Below are positions 44,903-54,457 of a stretch of DNA of 64,000 nt, in pieces. The DNA comes from Bacillota bacterium (GTDB lineage Bacteria; Bacillota; Clostridia; Oscillospirales; Ruminococcaceae). Position numbers and translations under genes: made by a program. Positions within the stretch are counted from its first letter, which is position 1; the number at the start of each line of letters is the position of its first letter. The notes below the pieces were generated by a model, which saw only the letters and a program-made list of their open reading frames with translations, was not told the DNA's origin and ran no database searches. The DNA lies in the NCBI GenBank assembly GCA_023458875.1, contig JAEWXO010000097.1:1-64000 (forward strand), read 5' to 3'.

Positions 44903-45107
44903 AAACTCTGCACCCTCCAAAAAAATTGTATTTTTTAATAACTTGAGTACTATTATAGCACAAGAACATATTTTTTTCAAGGCTTTTTACACAATAATCG
45001 CATATCAGGCAAGCATAACGTCATTTCAACAATTTATAAAGTTATACATTAATATATATAGTGCATTTTAACAAAACGCTTAACCTTTATATTTCTTTTA
45101 TGTGTAT

Positions 45108-45515
45108 TTAAATGGGCGGTCTGGATATTTTTTTATTTACACCCTGTACTCCTCCGATTGCACCTGAGAGCATTGAAATAAATATTTTAATAAATATATC
45201 AGAGAAAGTTGCACTTTTTGACAAAAATATATACACAATTATCATTATAAGACATGTACACATACCGCAAAATGCACCTATAAAAATGCCGTGCCTTCGC
45301 TTCCTGACAGCACCGTATTTTCCCGACACAAACGAGCCTGATGCAAGAATTGATATCGCTAAGAGCCTGCATGTTTTATCAGGTACATCAACATAAACCA
45401 TAACACCTGAAACTAAAAATGCCAATAAAATAATCGCAAGTATTCCTGCAAAAGAAGAAACACCTGCGATCAATAATAAACTGCTTCGGATGCATGAATG
45501 ATCGCATCTGTGCAT
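45108..45515 (-). CDS. TIGR04086-family membrane protein
   Basis: About 135 aa with four TM helices (segments around LLLIAGVSSFAGILAIILLAF, ISILASGSFVSGKYG and FIGAFCGMCTCLIMIIVYIF). TIGR04086 proteins commonly sit beside SCIFF and yajC genes, as here. Function is unknown. The ATG at 45515 follows GGTGA; a further ATG at 45530 is possible. Confidence 0.75.
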   Translation of the reverse strand: MHRCDHSCIRSSLLLIAGVSSFAGILAIILLAFLVSGVMVYVDVPDKTCRLLAISILASGSFVSGKYGAVRKRRHGIFIGAFCGMCTCLIMIIVYIFLSKSATFSDIFIKIFISMLSGAIGGVQGVNKKISRPPI

Positions 45516-45595
45516 AAAATCACCGTCCATATATCAATTGTATCTGTAAAACAGATATATATATTAATATTAACGATGGAAGGCGATTATTACCT

Positions 45596-46063
45596 TTATT
45601 CAGTTTCCTTTGATTTTTTTTCTGATTTTGATTTTTTCTCAGTCTTATCGGTTTTCTTTTTTTCGTCTGAAACTTCAGGTGAGGTTGATAAAACAGAAGC
45701 TGACGATGACTTTGACTCTGATGCAGCCTTTGCTTTTTCACGTGCTGTAATGTTTTCTCTTACAGCAGCTCTCTGTATACGGATTTTACTTCTGTCTCCT
45801 CCTGTTTCTATAACAAGGGTATCATCATTCTGACGTACAACTATGCCTATTATACCGCCTATAGTTACAATTTCATCTCCTATTGCGAGACTGTCTCTAA
45901 GTGCCTTTTCTTCCTTTTCTCTCTTTTTCTGTGGTCTTATTAAAAAGAAATAAAAGATAACCAGAATAGGAAGAAATGTAATTAACATTGACACAAGCGG
46001 TGAACCGCCTGTTGCTGTCGATGTTTCTGCTGATGCTGCAAGTACCATTGGTGAAAAGTTCAT
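45596..46063 (-). CDS. yajC: Preprotein translocase subunit YajC
   Basis: 155 aa. One TM helix (about 26-45, LVSMLITFLPILVIFYFFLI) followed by RPQKKREKEEKALRDSL and the small SH3-like domain GDEIVTIGGIIGIVVRQNDD. YajC is an accessory of the SecDF-Sec translocon. It has a longer Ser/Lys-rich tail than usual. GGAGG precedes the ATG. The neighbouring genes on this strand are TIGR04086, scfA and scfB. Confidence 0.93.
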   Translation of the reverse strand: MNFSPMVLAASAETSTATGGSPLVSMLITFLPILVIFYFFLIRPQKKREKEEKALRDSLAIGDEIVTIGGIIGIVVRQNDDTLVIETGGDRSKIRIQRAAVRENITAREKAKAASESKSSSASVLSTSPEVSDEKKKTDKTEKKSKSEKKSKETE

Positions 46064-46083
46064 TAAGATTCCTCCATAAAATA

Positions 46084-47481
46084 TTAAATGTTTTTTATTT
46101 TTTGCGAAATATATTTGTCAATAGATGCTGCCGCTGTTCTGCCTGCGCCCATTGCCAGAATTACTGTCGCCGCGCCGGTCACAGCATCACCGCCTGCATA
46201 TATTCCTTTTCTTGTCGTCATCATGCTTTCGTCTACTATAAGACATCCTCTCTTGTTTTCTTCAATTCCTGTTGTGGTTTTTCCTATGAGAGGATTAGGT
46301 GAAGTACCTACTGCCATAATTACCGTATCCACAGGAAGAATAAACTCAGAGCCTTTGATTGGAACTGATTTTTTTCTGCCGCTTTCATCAGGCTCAGTAA
46401 GCTGCATTTTTATACATTCAATTGACTCAACCCTGCCGTTTTCGTCGCCGTTTATTTTTACGGGATTTGTAAGGAAGGCAAATTCTATGCCCTCTTCGCT
46501 GGCATGATGGACCTCCTCCTTACGTGCAGGAAGCTCGTCCTGTGAACGTCTGTAAACTATATTTACATGCTCCGCACCCATTCTGACTGCACTTCTTGCA
46601 GCATCCATAGCAACATTTCCTCCGCCTATTACAGCAACGTTTTCAGACTTGATTACAGGCGTATCATATTCTTCAAGATATCCCTTCATGAGATTTATTC
46701 TTGTAAGATATTCGTTTGCTGAAAATACTCCGATAAGCGACTCGCCTTCTATTCCCATAAAATTAGGGAGTCCGGCACCTGACCCGATAAAAATCGCCTC
46801 ATAGCCCATATCTATTATATCATCCAGTGACAATACTTTTCCTATTACCATGTTTGTCATAATTTCAACGCCAAGATCAATAAGTGAATTTATTTCCTTC
46901 TGCACTATAGCCTTAGGAAGTCTGAATTCTGGAATACCGTACATCAGAACACCGCCTGCCACATGAAATGCTTCAAATATCGTTACCTTGTAACCCAGCT
47001 GTGCAAGGTTTGCGGCGCATGTAAGACCTGACGGACCTGAACCGACTACCGCAACTTTCTTTCCGTTTGATTTCGGCTTTAATGCTTTTGAAGCGCTGTT
47101 CTCCAGTACATAATCCGCTGCGAATCTTTCAAGTCTTCCTATTGCAACAGGTTCACCCTTTATTCCTCTTATGCACTTTGCTTCGCATTGATTTTCCTGA
47201 GGACATACACGCCCGCATACAGCCGGAAGTCCGTTTGTTGTTTTAATAATTTCATAAGCTGATGTAAAGTCACCTTCTTTTATCTTTTCAATAAAATCGG
47301 GTATTTTTACACCAACAGGACATCCGTTTACGCACGGCCTGGTTTTACAGTTAATACATCTTTCTGCCTCTTCCACAGCCATTGCTTTTGAATATCCAAG
47401 TGTAACCTCCTGAAAATTCCTGGTCCTTACCTTTGGATCCTGCTCAGGCATCGGCACTTTATTTAATACCTTATCGGCCAT
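46084..47481 (-). CDS. nfnB: NADH-dependent reduced ferredoxin:NADP+ oxidoreductase, large subunit (GltA/NfnB family)
   Basis: 465 aa. N-terminal Fe-S cysteines (CINCKTRPCVNGCPVGV and CGRVCPQENQCEAKC), an FAD-binding VAVVGSGPSGLTCA and an NADPH-binding VAVIGGGNVAMDAARSA motif. The protein alone is often annotated glutamate synthase small chain, but the adjacent nfnA subunit indicates NfnB, the half that exchanges electrons among NADPH, ferredoxin and FAD in flavin-based bifurcation. RBS AGGAGG. Confidence 0.88.
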   Translation of the reverse strand: MADKVLNKVPMPEQDPKVRTRNFQEVTLGYSKAMAVEEAERCINCKTRPCVNGCPVGVKIPDFIEKIKEGDFTSAYEIIKTTNGLPAVCGRVCPQENQCEAKCIRGIKGEPVAIGRLERFAADYVLENSASKALKPKSNGKKVAVVGSGPSGLTCAANLAQLGYKVTIFEAFHVAGGVLMYGIPEFRLPKAIVQKEINSLIDLGVEIMTNMVIGKVLSLDDIIDMGYEAIFIGSGAGLPNFMGIEGESLIGVFSANEYLTRINLMKGYLEEYDTPVIKSENVAVIGGGNVAMDAARSAVRMGAEHVNIVYRRSQDELPARKEEVHHASEEGIEFAFLTNPVKINGDENGRVESIECIKMQLTEPDESGRKKSVPIKGSEFILPVDTVIMAVGTSPNPLIGKTTTGIEENKRGCLIVDESMMTTRKGIYAGGDAVTGAATVILAMGAGRTAAASIDKYISQKIKNI

Positions 47482-47512
47482 TTTTCAGTCCTCCTAAAAA
47501 CTCCAATATCAA

Positions 47513-48340
47513 CTATTTTGCCTGATTGGTCAAACGACAGATATGTTCGTAATCTCTGTATGTTGAATTTCTTTTCATAAGCTCGTCAAAATTGACAGCA
47601 TGTCCGTCAAAATCAGGACCATCAACACAGGCATACTTTGTCTCTCCTCCTACATTAACTCTGCAGCCGCCGCACATTCCTGTTCCGTCGACCATAATAG
47701 GATTAAGAGAAACGATAGTTTTAATGTTGTATTTTTTTGTAACCTCGCATATGAATTTCATCATAGGGACCGGACCGATTGCTATAACCTCATCAAAAAT
47801 TTTTCCGCCCTGGATAAGCTCCTCAAGAGCAGTTGTCACAAATCCCTTTTTACCGTATGTTCCGTCATCCGTTGTAATAATAAGATCTGTACTTGCAGCC
47901 TTTAATTCGTCCTCCAGAATTACGATATCCTTGCTTCTGAATCCGGCAATCACTGTAACATCCATGCCTTTTTCATGCAATGCCTTTGCCTGAGGATATG
48001 CTATGGCACATCCCGCTCCGCCTCCGATAACACATATACTTTTTGCATCAGGCTCAATGTGAGTAGGCATTCCAAGAGGCCCTGCAAAATCTAAAATTGT
48101 ATCGCCTTCATTAAGCTGAGAAAGATGCTCTGTTGATTTTCCTACTATCTGGAATATTATAGTGACAGTACCCATCTCTTTATCAAAATCAGCAATAGTA
48201 AGAGGTACTCTTTCGCCCATTTCATCAATTCTGAAAATTACAAACTGCCCGGGCTGTGCTTTTTTTGCAATGAACGGTGCTTCTATATCCATCAGAACCA
48301 CAGAATCATTTAACATTCTCTTATGAACAATCCTAAACAT
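47513..48340 (-). CDS. nfnA: NfnA, FAD/NAD-binding subunit (dihydroorotate dehydrogenase electron transfer-like)
   Basis: 275 aa from the ATG at 48340 (GGGAG 9 nt upstream); an upstream frame to 48499 has no family match. Motifs: FAD-binding RVPLTIADF, GDTILDFAGPLG, NAD-binding CVIGGGAGCAIAYPQAKAL and 2Fe-2S cysteines in MCGGCRV and YACVDGPDFDG. It forms a heterodimer with NfnB, 31 bp downstream. Together they balance NADH, NADPH and reduced ferredoxin in the cytoplasm. Confidence 0.9.
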   Translation of the reverse strand: MFRIVHKRMLNDSVVLMDIEAPFIAKKAQPGQFVIFRIDEMGERVPLTIADFDKEMGTVTIIFQIVGKSTEHLSQLNEGDTILDFAGPLGMPTHIEPDAKSICVIGGGAGCAIAYPQAKALHEKGMDVTVIAGFRSKDIVILEDELKAASTDLIITTDDGTYGKKGFVTTALEELIQGGKIFDEVIAIGPVPMMKFICEVTKKYNIKTIVSLNPIMVDGTGMCGGCRVNVGGETKYACVDGPDFDGHAVNFDELMKRNSTYRDYEHICRLTNQAK

Positions 48341-48482
48341 CTTAACCATCTCCCTTTTTATATAAACCTTATAAAAATAGTCCGGAAGGCTTTTATTATC
48401 GTATGTAACTACACACACTGTATTTATCATTTTATCATAATTTATTATAACTTGCAATAGGTTATTGAAAGTTGGATATAAT

Positions 48483-49763
48483 TTATTTATATACTTCAAG
48501 GCTCTCCCGTATTTCCTGAACAGGTCCCATAACCATTATTTCGGAACTTTTTCCTTCCTCAAATGTGGAGGAATAACTGTAAATCGCAACGCCGTCAATA
48601 TCGTTGTTTTTTGTACATTCCTTTACCTGCCTTGATATTATTCCGGTATCATTTATCCATTCATCCCTTCCTTTTCCTGCCCATTTATCCTCACTGCCTG
48701 ATTTGTATGTGCAAAGCCCGATAACAAGTGATGTACTGCCCTTAGCTGCGATTTCTTTCCATTTTATTACTGTTTCCGAAAAAGGACAGGTTTCATTAAG
48801 ATATCCGTAATAGATCTGAGGCACTATATAATCACAGTATCCTCCTTCCGAAAGCCATTTTTCAACGTCTGCATACTGCTTCTGATAATCCACCTCTGTA
48901 TTTCCCTGAGGACTTATTCCGAATAAGACGTTATTATTCATTGACTTGACACTTTTATACATACTTTTCACCAGTTTGTTTATATTATCTCTTCTCCATT
49001 CATCAATATCGGTTGAACCTGATTTATCAAATGCATCTTTGTCGAATAAAAGCTCTGTGGTCGGATAAAAATAATCATCTATATGTATTCCGTCAACACT
49101 GTAATTTCTTATTATTTCACAGATTCCGTCACATATATATTCACTTACCTCAGGATATGCAGGATTAAGATACCATCTGTCTCCGTTCTGTACTATAACC
49201 TTCCCCTTTGTTTCTGAACTGTCATACCACTGTCTGAATCTGAATCCGGTGTCTGTACTGTTTAGTTCATCTGTTGTCATGCATCTGAGCGGATTTATCC
49301 ACGCATGGAATGACAGTCCAAGAGAGTGGGCTTTTTTTATCATAATCTTAAGAGGATCAAAGCTCTGGTCTGTATAGTATTTTCCCGTCGGAAAAAGCTC
49401 AGAGCAATAATATGCATCACAAAAACCCCTTACCTGTACATAGACTGTATTTATCCCCATCATTGCCGCTGTTCTGAATCTTTTCTCCGTTTCTGCGGTA
49501 AACTCATCTTCACTTTTCCCCGCGAGTATTTTTTCATAATCCATATATGTAAACCACATTGCCTTTTGTCTTGAAAAATTAAGCGGCCTATAAATATCAT
49601 TAAATATTTCAGCCGATACATTCTGAATGCTTGAAATACTTAGCTTCTCTGTAGCTGCTTCTTTATCATTATCATTGTTCACAGCTTCATCCGGCAGCCT
49701 GTCCCACAAAACACAGCACATAATAAAAAAAGACATCACAATAAATACTGATATTTTTTTCAT
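48483..49763 (-). CDS. Glycoside hydrolase-like family 10 (GHL10/DUF187) secreted protein
   Basis: 426 aa with an N-terminal hydrophobic signal, then a TIM-barrel domain with QKAMWFTYMDYEKIL near the start, GINTVYVQVRGFCDAYY, FHAWINPLR, DGIHIDDYFYPT and IVPQIYYGYLN. These are typical of GHL10/DUF187, which contains putative glycosidases acting on cell-wall glycans. Catalytic residues and substrate are unproven. ATG at 49763 is preferred (GAGG 9 nt upstream). Confidence 0.85.
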   Translation of the reverse strand: MKKISVFIVMSFFIMCCVLWDRLPDEAVNNDNDKEAATEKLSISSIQNVSAEIFNDIYRPLNFSRQKAMWFTYMDYEKILAGKSEDEFTAETEKRFRTAAMMGINTVYVQVRGFCDAYYCSELFPTGKYYTDQSFDPLKIMIKKAHSLGLSFHAWINPLRCMTTDELNSTDTGFRFRQWYDSSETKGKVIVQNGDRWYLNPAYPEVSEYICDGICEIIRNYSVDGIHIDDYFYPTTELLFDKDAFDKSGSTDIDEWRRDNINKLVKSMYKSVKSMNNNVLFGISPQGNTEVDYQKQYADVEKWLSEGGYCDYIVPQIYYGYLNETCPFSETVIKWKEIAAKGSTSLVIGLCTYKSGSEDKWAGKGRDEWINDTGIISRQVKECTKNNDIDGVAIYSYSSTFEEGKSSEIMVMGPVQEIRESLEVYK

Positions 49764-49832
49764 AATAAACATCCTCTCAGTTCAAGAAATATATAACAGT
49801 ATATTATTTTTTAAAAAAATATATGTCTTAAA

Positions 49833-49881
49833 ATAAAAAAAGCAACCCGTCAGGACATTTAAAATGCCGTAACGGGTCGCC
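49833..49881 (-). terminator. Terminator of metK
   Basis: Stem GCGACCCGT / ACGGGTTGC with further pairing inside (GGCAT/ATGtCC), and a U-run on the minus strand. Confidence 0.85.
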
Positions 49882-49893
49882 TGAATATTTATT

Positions 49894-51072
49894 TTATTTA
49901 ACTGCTGCCTTTAATGCTTCAGTTCTGTCTGTTTTTTCCCATGCAACGCCGAGATCCTCACGTCCCATATGTCCGTAAGCTGCAAGCTTTCTGTACTGCG
50001 GTTTTCTCAGATCAAGCATTTCGATAATAGATGCCGGTCTTAAATCAAATACCTTTGTAACAGCCTCTGAAAGCTTATCCTCTGAAACCTTTCCGGTTCC
50101 GAATGTGTCAACAAGAACAGATACAGGTTTTGCAACGCCTATTGCATATGCAAGCTGTATTTCACATTTTTCTGCAAGTTCTGCTGCAACTATGTTCTTA
50201 GCTACATAACGTGCAGCATATGCAGCTGAACGGTCCACCTTCGTCGGATCCTTACCTGAAAATGCTCCGCCGCCGTGTCTTGAGTATCCGCCATATGTGT
50301 CAACAATAATTTTTCTTCCTGTAAGTCCGCTGTCGCCCTGTGGTCCTCCTATTACAAATCTTCCTGTAGGATTTATATAATATTTTGTATTTTCATCAAG
50401 AAGCTCTGCCGGAATGACATGCTTGATTACAAGCTCCATAATATCATTTCTTATATCAGTAAGAGACACCGCTGCCGAATGCTGTGTTGAAATAACAACA
50501 GCATCTACCCTTACAGGCTTTCCGTCGTCATACTCAACTGTTACCTGTGACTTTCCGTCAGGTCTTAAATACACAAGTGTTCCGTTTTTTCTTACCTCTG
50601 TAAGACGCATTGCAAGCTTATGTGCCAATGATACAGGCATAGGCATAAGCTCCTTTGTTTCGTTGCAGGCATACCCGAACATCATTCCCTGGTCTCCGGC
50701 ACCTATCGCATCTGAATCATTTCCGCTTCCGTCCTTTAACTCAAGTGCTTCATTTACACCCATTGCAATATCACCGGACTGTTCGTCTATTGATGTAATA
50801 ACAGAACATGTATTTCCGTCAAATCCGAACTTTGCTCTGTCATAGCCAATTTCATTTACAACATTGCGTGCGATACGAGGAATATCTACATATGAGTTTG
50901 TGCTGATTTCCCCCATGCACATTATCATTCCTGTTGTGACCGTAGTTTCACAGGCAACTCTTGCAACAGGATCCTTTTCAAGAATTGCGTCAAGGATTGC
51001 ATCTGATATCTGATCACAGATTTTATCAGGATGCCCTTCCGTTACAGACTCTGAAGTAAAAAATCTTCTCAT
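49894..51072 (-). CDS. metK: S-adenosylmethionine synthetase
   Basis: Makes SAM from methionine and ATP. About 392 aa from the ATG at 51072 (GGAGG 8 nt upstream). Signature sequences GAGDQGMMFGYACNET and GGGAFSGKDPTKVDRS are intact. N-terminal FFTSESVTEGHPDKICDQ is typical. Expression is set by the SAM-I riboswitch upstream. The gene stands alone. Confidence 0.97.
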   Translation of the reverse strand: MRRFFTSESVTEGHPDKICDQISDAILDAILEKDPVARVACETTVTTGMIMCMGEISTNSYVDIPRIARNVVNEIGYDRAKFGFDGNTCSVITSIDEQSGDIAMGVNEALELKDGSGNDSDAIGAGDQGMMFGYACNETKELMPMPVSLAHKLAMRLTEVRKNGTLVYLRPDGKSQVTVEYDDGKPVRVDAVVISTQHSAAVSLTDIRNDIMELVIKHVIPAELLDENTKYYINPTGRFVIGGPQGDSGLTGRKIIVDTYGGYSRHGGGAFSGKDPTKVDRSAAYAARYVAKNIVAAELAEKCEIQLAYAIGVAKPVSVLVDTFGTGKVSEDKLSEAVTKVFDLRPASIIEMLDLRKPQYRKLAAYGHMGREDLGVAWEKTDRTEALKAAVK

Positions 51073-51130
51073 AATGAAAACCTCCAAAAAAATATTTTGA
51101 AAATTATCGCAAAGTCTTTTGAAAAAATAA

Positions 51131-51160
51131 AACGTCCGGAAATATAAATCTCCGAACGCC
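51131..51160 (-). terminator. Riboswitch-linked terminator upstream of metK
   Basis: Stem CGTTCGGA / TCCGGACG (one G-U pair) followed by TTTTAT on the minus strand, between the SAM-I aptamer and metK. Confidence 0.8.
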
Positions 51161-51180
51161 TGAATTCATTGAATAAATTC

Positions 51181-51284
51181 CTCATCTTTCGGACTTTTCC
51201 GCAGGACTTAGCACCTTTTTTGATATTCAGTCAATCAGGTTGCCGGGCTTCGTAGGACCTGGTTCCTCCACCACTCTTGATAAG
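51181..51284 (-). promoter_or_regulatory. SAM-I (S-box) riboswitch controlling metK
   Basis: On the minus strand: CTTATCAAGAG at the 5' end, GGAGG, AAGCCCGGCAACC, AAGGTGCTAA and a closing GATGAG that pairs with CTTATC (P1). These are the conserved S-box elements in order. With the terminator downstream this is a transcriptional OFF switch when SAM is abundant. Confidence 0.95.
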
Positions 51285-51365
51285 GCGATTAAATTTTCTA
51301 TTTAAATTATAGCTTATTTTATATATGTTGTCAAGAAAAATATTTTATTTTTTTCGTTTAATAGG

Positions 51366-51392
51366 GATTTCGACTTATTAAGAGTCGAACAG
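51366..51392. repeat. Short palindromic repeat, partial relative (R5)
   Basis: TTCGACT / AGTCGAA hairpin followed by CAGG, resembling the hairpin end of the dispersed repeat, but the rest differs. Weak match; it may be chance. Confidence 0.3.
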
Positions 51393-51467
51393 GCATCACG
51401 GTAACCCTGAGTCATCAGGTATTTATGTTGCTTTTTCAGCTAATACGGTTTATTAATATTTGCAGTA

Positions 51468-51520
51468 GTTTCGATTCTGCACAAATCGACCGGGCTTTGC
51501 GATCGCGTCTCTAACCTTCG
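51468..51520 (+). repeat. Dispersed palindromic repeat (R6)
   Basis: Hairpin TTCGATT / AAATCGA, then CGACCGGGCTTTGCGATCGC and GTCTCTAACCTTCG. It is close to R4 in the same orientation, in the gap between metK's leader and the WG-repeat gene end. The remainder of 51285-51562 shows nothing else. Confidence 0.65.
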
Positions 51521-51562
51521 CACCCCGTATACTTTACGATATTGCTGAAAATGAAATTTGTT

Positions 51563-52708
51563 TTAGCTGTCGTAAGCTGTATTTTCGGTATCGGGATATG
51601 ATGAATCGTCCGGGTATTCGGTGACTGTGGTTTCTTCGGGTTCTGTATAATCTTCAGGAATATCGAGTTCGCTTATGTCTTTATTTTCTGCCTGAACAGA
51701 TTCTATTCTGAGATTTCCGTTTGAATTTTTAGTCATGATGATATTTACCGATGCGGCCTTGTTTACAGGAGTAACTGTCCCGTCCCAGCTTATGCTTTCC
51801 GGAGACGTATACATAAGTACTACATTGCACATATATTTTACAGCGCCGTTTTCTTCGGTTATTGAGGGACTGATATCACTTATATATCTGAGCTCGCTTC
51901 CCCGGAACGCCATATCCTCAAGAAGAATATTTTTGTAATCATCATGAATATAAAGCCCCTTAATATCCTCTGCATTGTTTTCGAACAATGCGCTTATATA
52001 TTTTACAGTATTGTCAGTAAGCTCGTTGTACATAATATGTGCGGAATTCAGACTCACAGCCGGCTTATTGTCATTTATCTCAATTATAATTTTTTCCCCG
52101 GATATGGATTTCTGAAGTTTTATGTAAAACATCTGCATTCCACGGCCGTTTACATTTTGAATTCTGTAAACGTTGTATCCTTTTTGAAGCTGTATATAGT
52201 TTTCTGATGTGCTTAGGGATTTATCATTAATTTTCTTTAAGCAGCTGTCCCATTCTTCTTCTATTATCGTATCTCCGTGCATATCAAACAGAACATATCC
52301 TTCAGGCTTTTTACCGTTATCTACTTTTCCGATAAGGTATTCGTCCATCTGGCTGGCTATACTGCTGTAAATAAACGGAACAATTACATTCTCATTTAAA
52401 TCAATAATTCCGAATCTGTTTTTTTCGGAATCTGGTTTTGATACGATAAAGCGGTCGTTTTTGAGCTGAATTATTTTTTTCCACTTTGCCTGAATAATAA
52501 TATGGCCCTGACTGTCTTTTACTCCGTAAAGGCCCTTATCATTTTTAAAGCTGTAAAAATCATCATTAAGCTCATTTACAATGCTTATTTCGGAATCATC
52601 TTTTTTGGAGGCAATATTCACACTGAAATAAAATCTGAATATAAGTATAATAAAAGCTATTAATATTACAGTAAGAATAACAAATATAATTTTTATATTT
52701 TTACTCAA
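51563..52708 (-). CDS. Membrane-anchored WG-repeat protein
   Basis: About 381 aa from the TTG at 52708 (GGGAG 8 nt upstream). N-terminal TM helix (KIIFVILTVILIAFIILIF), then three WG beta-repeats (GLYGVKDSQGHIIIQAKW, FGIIDLNENVIVPFIY, GYVLFDMHGDTIIEEEW) and a C-terminal domain ending in an acidic, Thr/Tyr-rich tail. WG repeats mediate binding; function is unknown. It lies 22 bp downstream of a GT2 gene and is probably cotranscribed. Confidence 0.75.
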   Translation of the reverse strand: MSKNIKIIFVILTVILIAFIILIFRFYFSVNIASKKDDSEISIVNELNDDFYSFKNDKGLYGVKDSQGHIIIQAKWKKIIQLKNDRFIVSKPDSEKNRFGIIDLNENVIVPFIYSSIASQMDEYLIGKVDNGKKPEGYVLFDMHGDTIIEEEWDSCLKKINDKSLSTSENYIQLQKGYNVYRIQNVNGRGMQMFYIKLQKSISGEKIIIEINDNKPAVSLNSAHIMYNELTDNTVKYISALFENNAEDIKGLYIHDDYKNILLEDMAFRGSELRYISDISPSITEENGAVKYMCNVVLMYTSPESISWDGTVTPVNKAASVNIIMTKNSNGNLRIESVQAENKDISELDIPEDYTEPEETTVTEYPDDSSYPDTENTAYDS

Positions 52709-52730
52709 ATCGATTCTCTCCCGATTATTT

Positions 52731-53687
52731 TTATTTATCGGCAATATACTCTTCAGTTTCCTGTATTAGATAAATAGGTCTGTTCTTACATTCCATATAT
52801 GTTTTAGCAAGGTACTGTCCAAGTATTCCTATAGAAAACAGCTGAAGTCCTCCCAGAAGCAGTATGAGGCACGCAAGTGTCGGATAACCTTCTACGCTTT
52901 CTCCGAATACAAGCGTTTTGATTACAATGCATATTGCCATAATAAATGCCAATATGCATGAAACAATACCAAGAAGTGATGCTATTGCAAGAGGTGCAGT
53001 AGAAAACGCAACAATGCCTTCGATTGAATACCGGAACAGACTCCAGAATGACCATGCAGTCGTTCCTGCCGCACGCTCGACATTTTTATACTCCATATAC
53101 TTTACACGAAAGCCTACCCAACTGAATATTCCCTTTGAAAAACGGTTATACTCTTTCATAGATAAAATTGAGTCCACCATCTGACGTGTCATAAATCTGA
53201 AGTCCTGGGCTCCATCTACAATTTCAGTCTGTGAAATTTTATTCATTATCCTGTAGAATTTTCTGGCAAACCAGCTTCTTATCTTTGACTCGCCGTCTCT
53301 GTCAACACGCCTTGTTGTTGCACAGTCATATTCACCGCTTGAAACATATTTGTACATTTCCAGAAGAAACTCCGGTGGGTGCTGAAGGTCTGCATCCATT
53401 ACAACAACATAATCGCCCTTTGAAGCTTCAAGCCCTGCAAATATTCCTGCTTCCTTACCGAAATTTCTTGTAAACGATATATACCTTATTTTTTTGTCTG
53501 AGGAAGCATATTGTCTAAGAATTTCAAGTGTTTTATCTTTTGAGCCGTCATTAATAAAAACTATTTCATAAGTAAGCTCGTTATATTTTTGTGTCATCTG
53601 CCCCATAATTTCATTGATTTTTTCATAAAACATAGGAAGTACTTCCTGTTCGTTATAGCATGGGACAACAATAGACAATAATTTCAT
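52731..53687 (-). CDS. Membrane glycosyltransferase family 2 (GtrB/DPM1-like)
   Basis: 318 aa. GT-A catalytic domain with IVVPCYNEQEVLPMF, the metal-binding DADLQHPPEF, and the RFMTRQMVDSI region, then two C-terminal TM helices (FSTAPLAIASLLGIVSCILAF and LACLILLLGGLQLFSIGILG). Relatives transfer a sugar to undecaprenyl or dolichol phosphate for surface glycosylation. No GtrA or GtrC gene is adjacent. Sugar unknown. Confidence 0.92.
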   Translation of the reverse strand: MKLLSIVVPCYNEQEVLPMFYEKINEIMGQMTQKYNELTYEIVFINDGSKDKTLEILRQYASSDKKIRYISFTRNFGKEAGIFAGLEASKGDYVVVMDADLQHPPEFLLEMYKYVSSGEYDCATTRRVDRDGESKIRSWFARKFYRIMNKISQTEIVDGAQDFRFMTRQMVDSILSMKEYNRFSKGIFSWVGFRVKYMEYKNVERAAGTTAWSFWSLFRYSIEGIVAFSTAPLAIASLLGIVSCILAFIMAICIVIKTLVFGESVEGYPTLACLILLLGGLQLFSIGILGQYLAKTYMECKNRPIYLIQETEEYIADK

Positions 53688-53844
53688 CCGTTTAACGCTC
53701 CTTCATTTTTTTCTGCATATGCCTATATAATATATTACTATAATTCTTTATATTTTTCAAGTACACAAAAATATTTCTTGAAAAAATTTTTTTATTATGC
53801 TAAAATATATTAAATATATCTTTGATGAATCGAGGTAAATAAAA

Positions 53845-54432
53845 ATGACTTTTGAGGAACAGTTTATAGAGATTTACAAAAAAAATATCATACGACCCGG
53901 TTCTGACAAATTACTGACATATCTTCTTTCAGACAGCAGTGATTTCTTTACTGCTCCATGCAGTACACGGTTCCATGGTTCATATGAAGGCGGTCTTGTC
54001 GAACACAGTGTCAATGTTTACCACTGTCTTAAAGATTATCTTGAAAGAAGCCGTGTTACAGACCTTTACAATATTTCATGCGATGATGAAACAATTGCAA
54101 TAGCAGCGCTCCTGCATGACCTCTGTAAAATAAACTTTTATACGGTGGATTTCAAAAACGCCAAAAACTCACGCGGCGAATGGGAAAAGGTACCTTATTA
54201 TACTATTGACGATAAACTCCCATACGGTCATGGTGAAAAGTCAGTGTATATAATATCAGGCTTTATGCGACTTTCACGCGAAGAGGCTTTCGCTATAAGG
54301 TATCATATGGGATTTTCTGGTACAGAGGAAAAAAACAGTATCGGAAAAGCATTTGAAATGTTCCCGCTTGCTCTGGCGCTGAGTATAGCAGATATGGAAG
54401 CTACATTTTATATGGAAAATGAAAAGAAATAA
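53845..54432 (+). CDS. HD-domain hydrolase
   Basis: 195 aa. HD motif pattern: GGLVEHSVNVYHC (first His), ALLHDLCKINF (HD), and the later AIRYHMG and IADMEA (last Asp). Metal-dependent phosphohydrolase fold, no other domain. Substrate unknown, probably a nucleotide. GAGGT precedes the ATG. It is followed after 25 bp by the GH13 gene in the same direction. Confidence 0.8.
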   Translation: MTFEEQFIEIYKKNIIRPGSDKLLTYLLSDSSDFFTAPCSTRFHGSYEGGLVEHSVNVYHCLKDYLERSRVTDLYNISCDDETIAIAALLHDLCKINFYTVDFKNAKNSRGEWEKVPYYTIDDKLPYGHGEKSVYIISGFMRLSREEAFAIRYHMGFSGTEEKNSIGKAFEMFPLALALSIADMEATFYMENEKK

Positions 54433-54457
54433 TTTTTCAGGAAAGGTATGATATTTT

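Noticed and set aside
47513..48499. Longer start for nfnA at 48499
   Set aside because: The added 53 residues have no family match and overlap the 3' end of the GHL10 gene; GGGAG supports the ATG at 48340.
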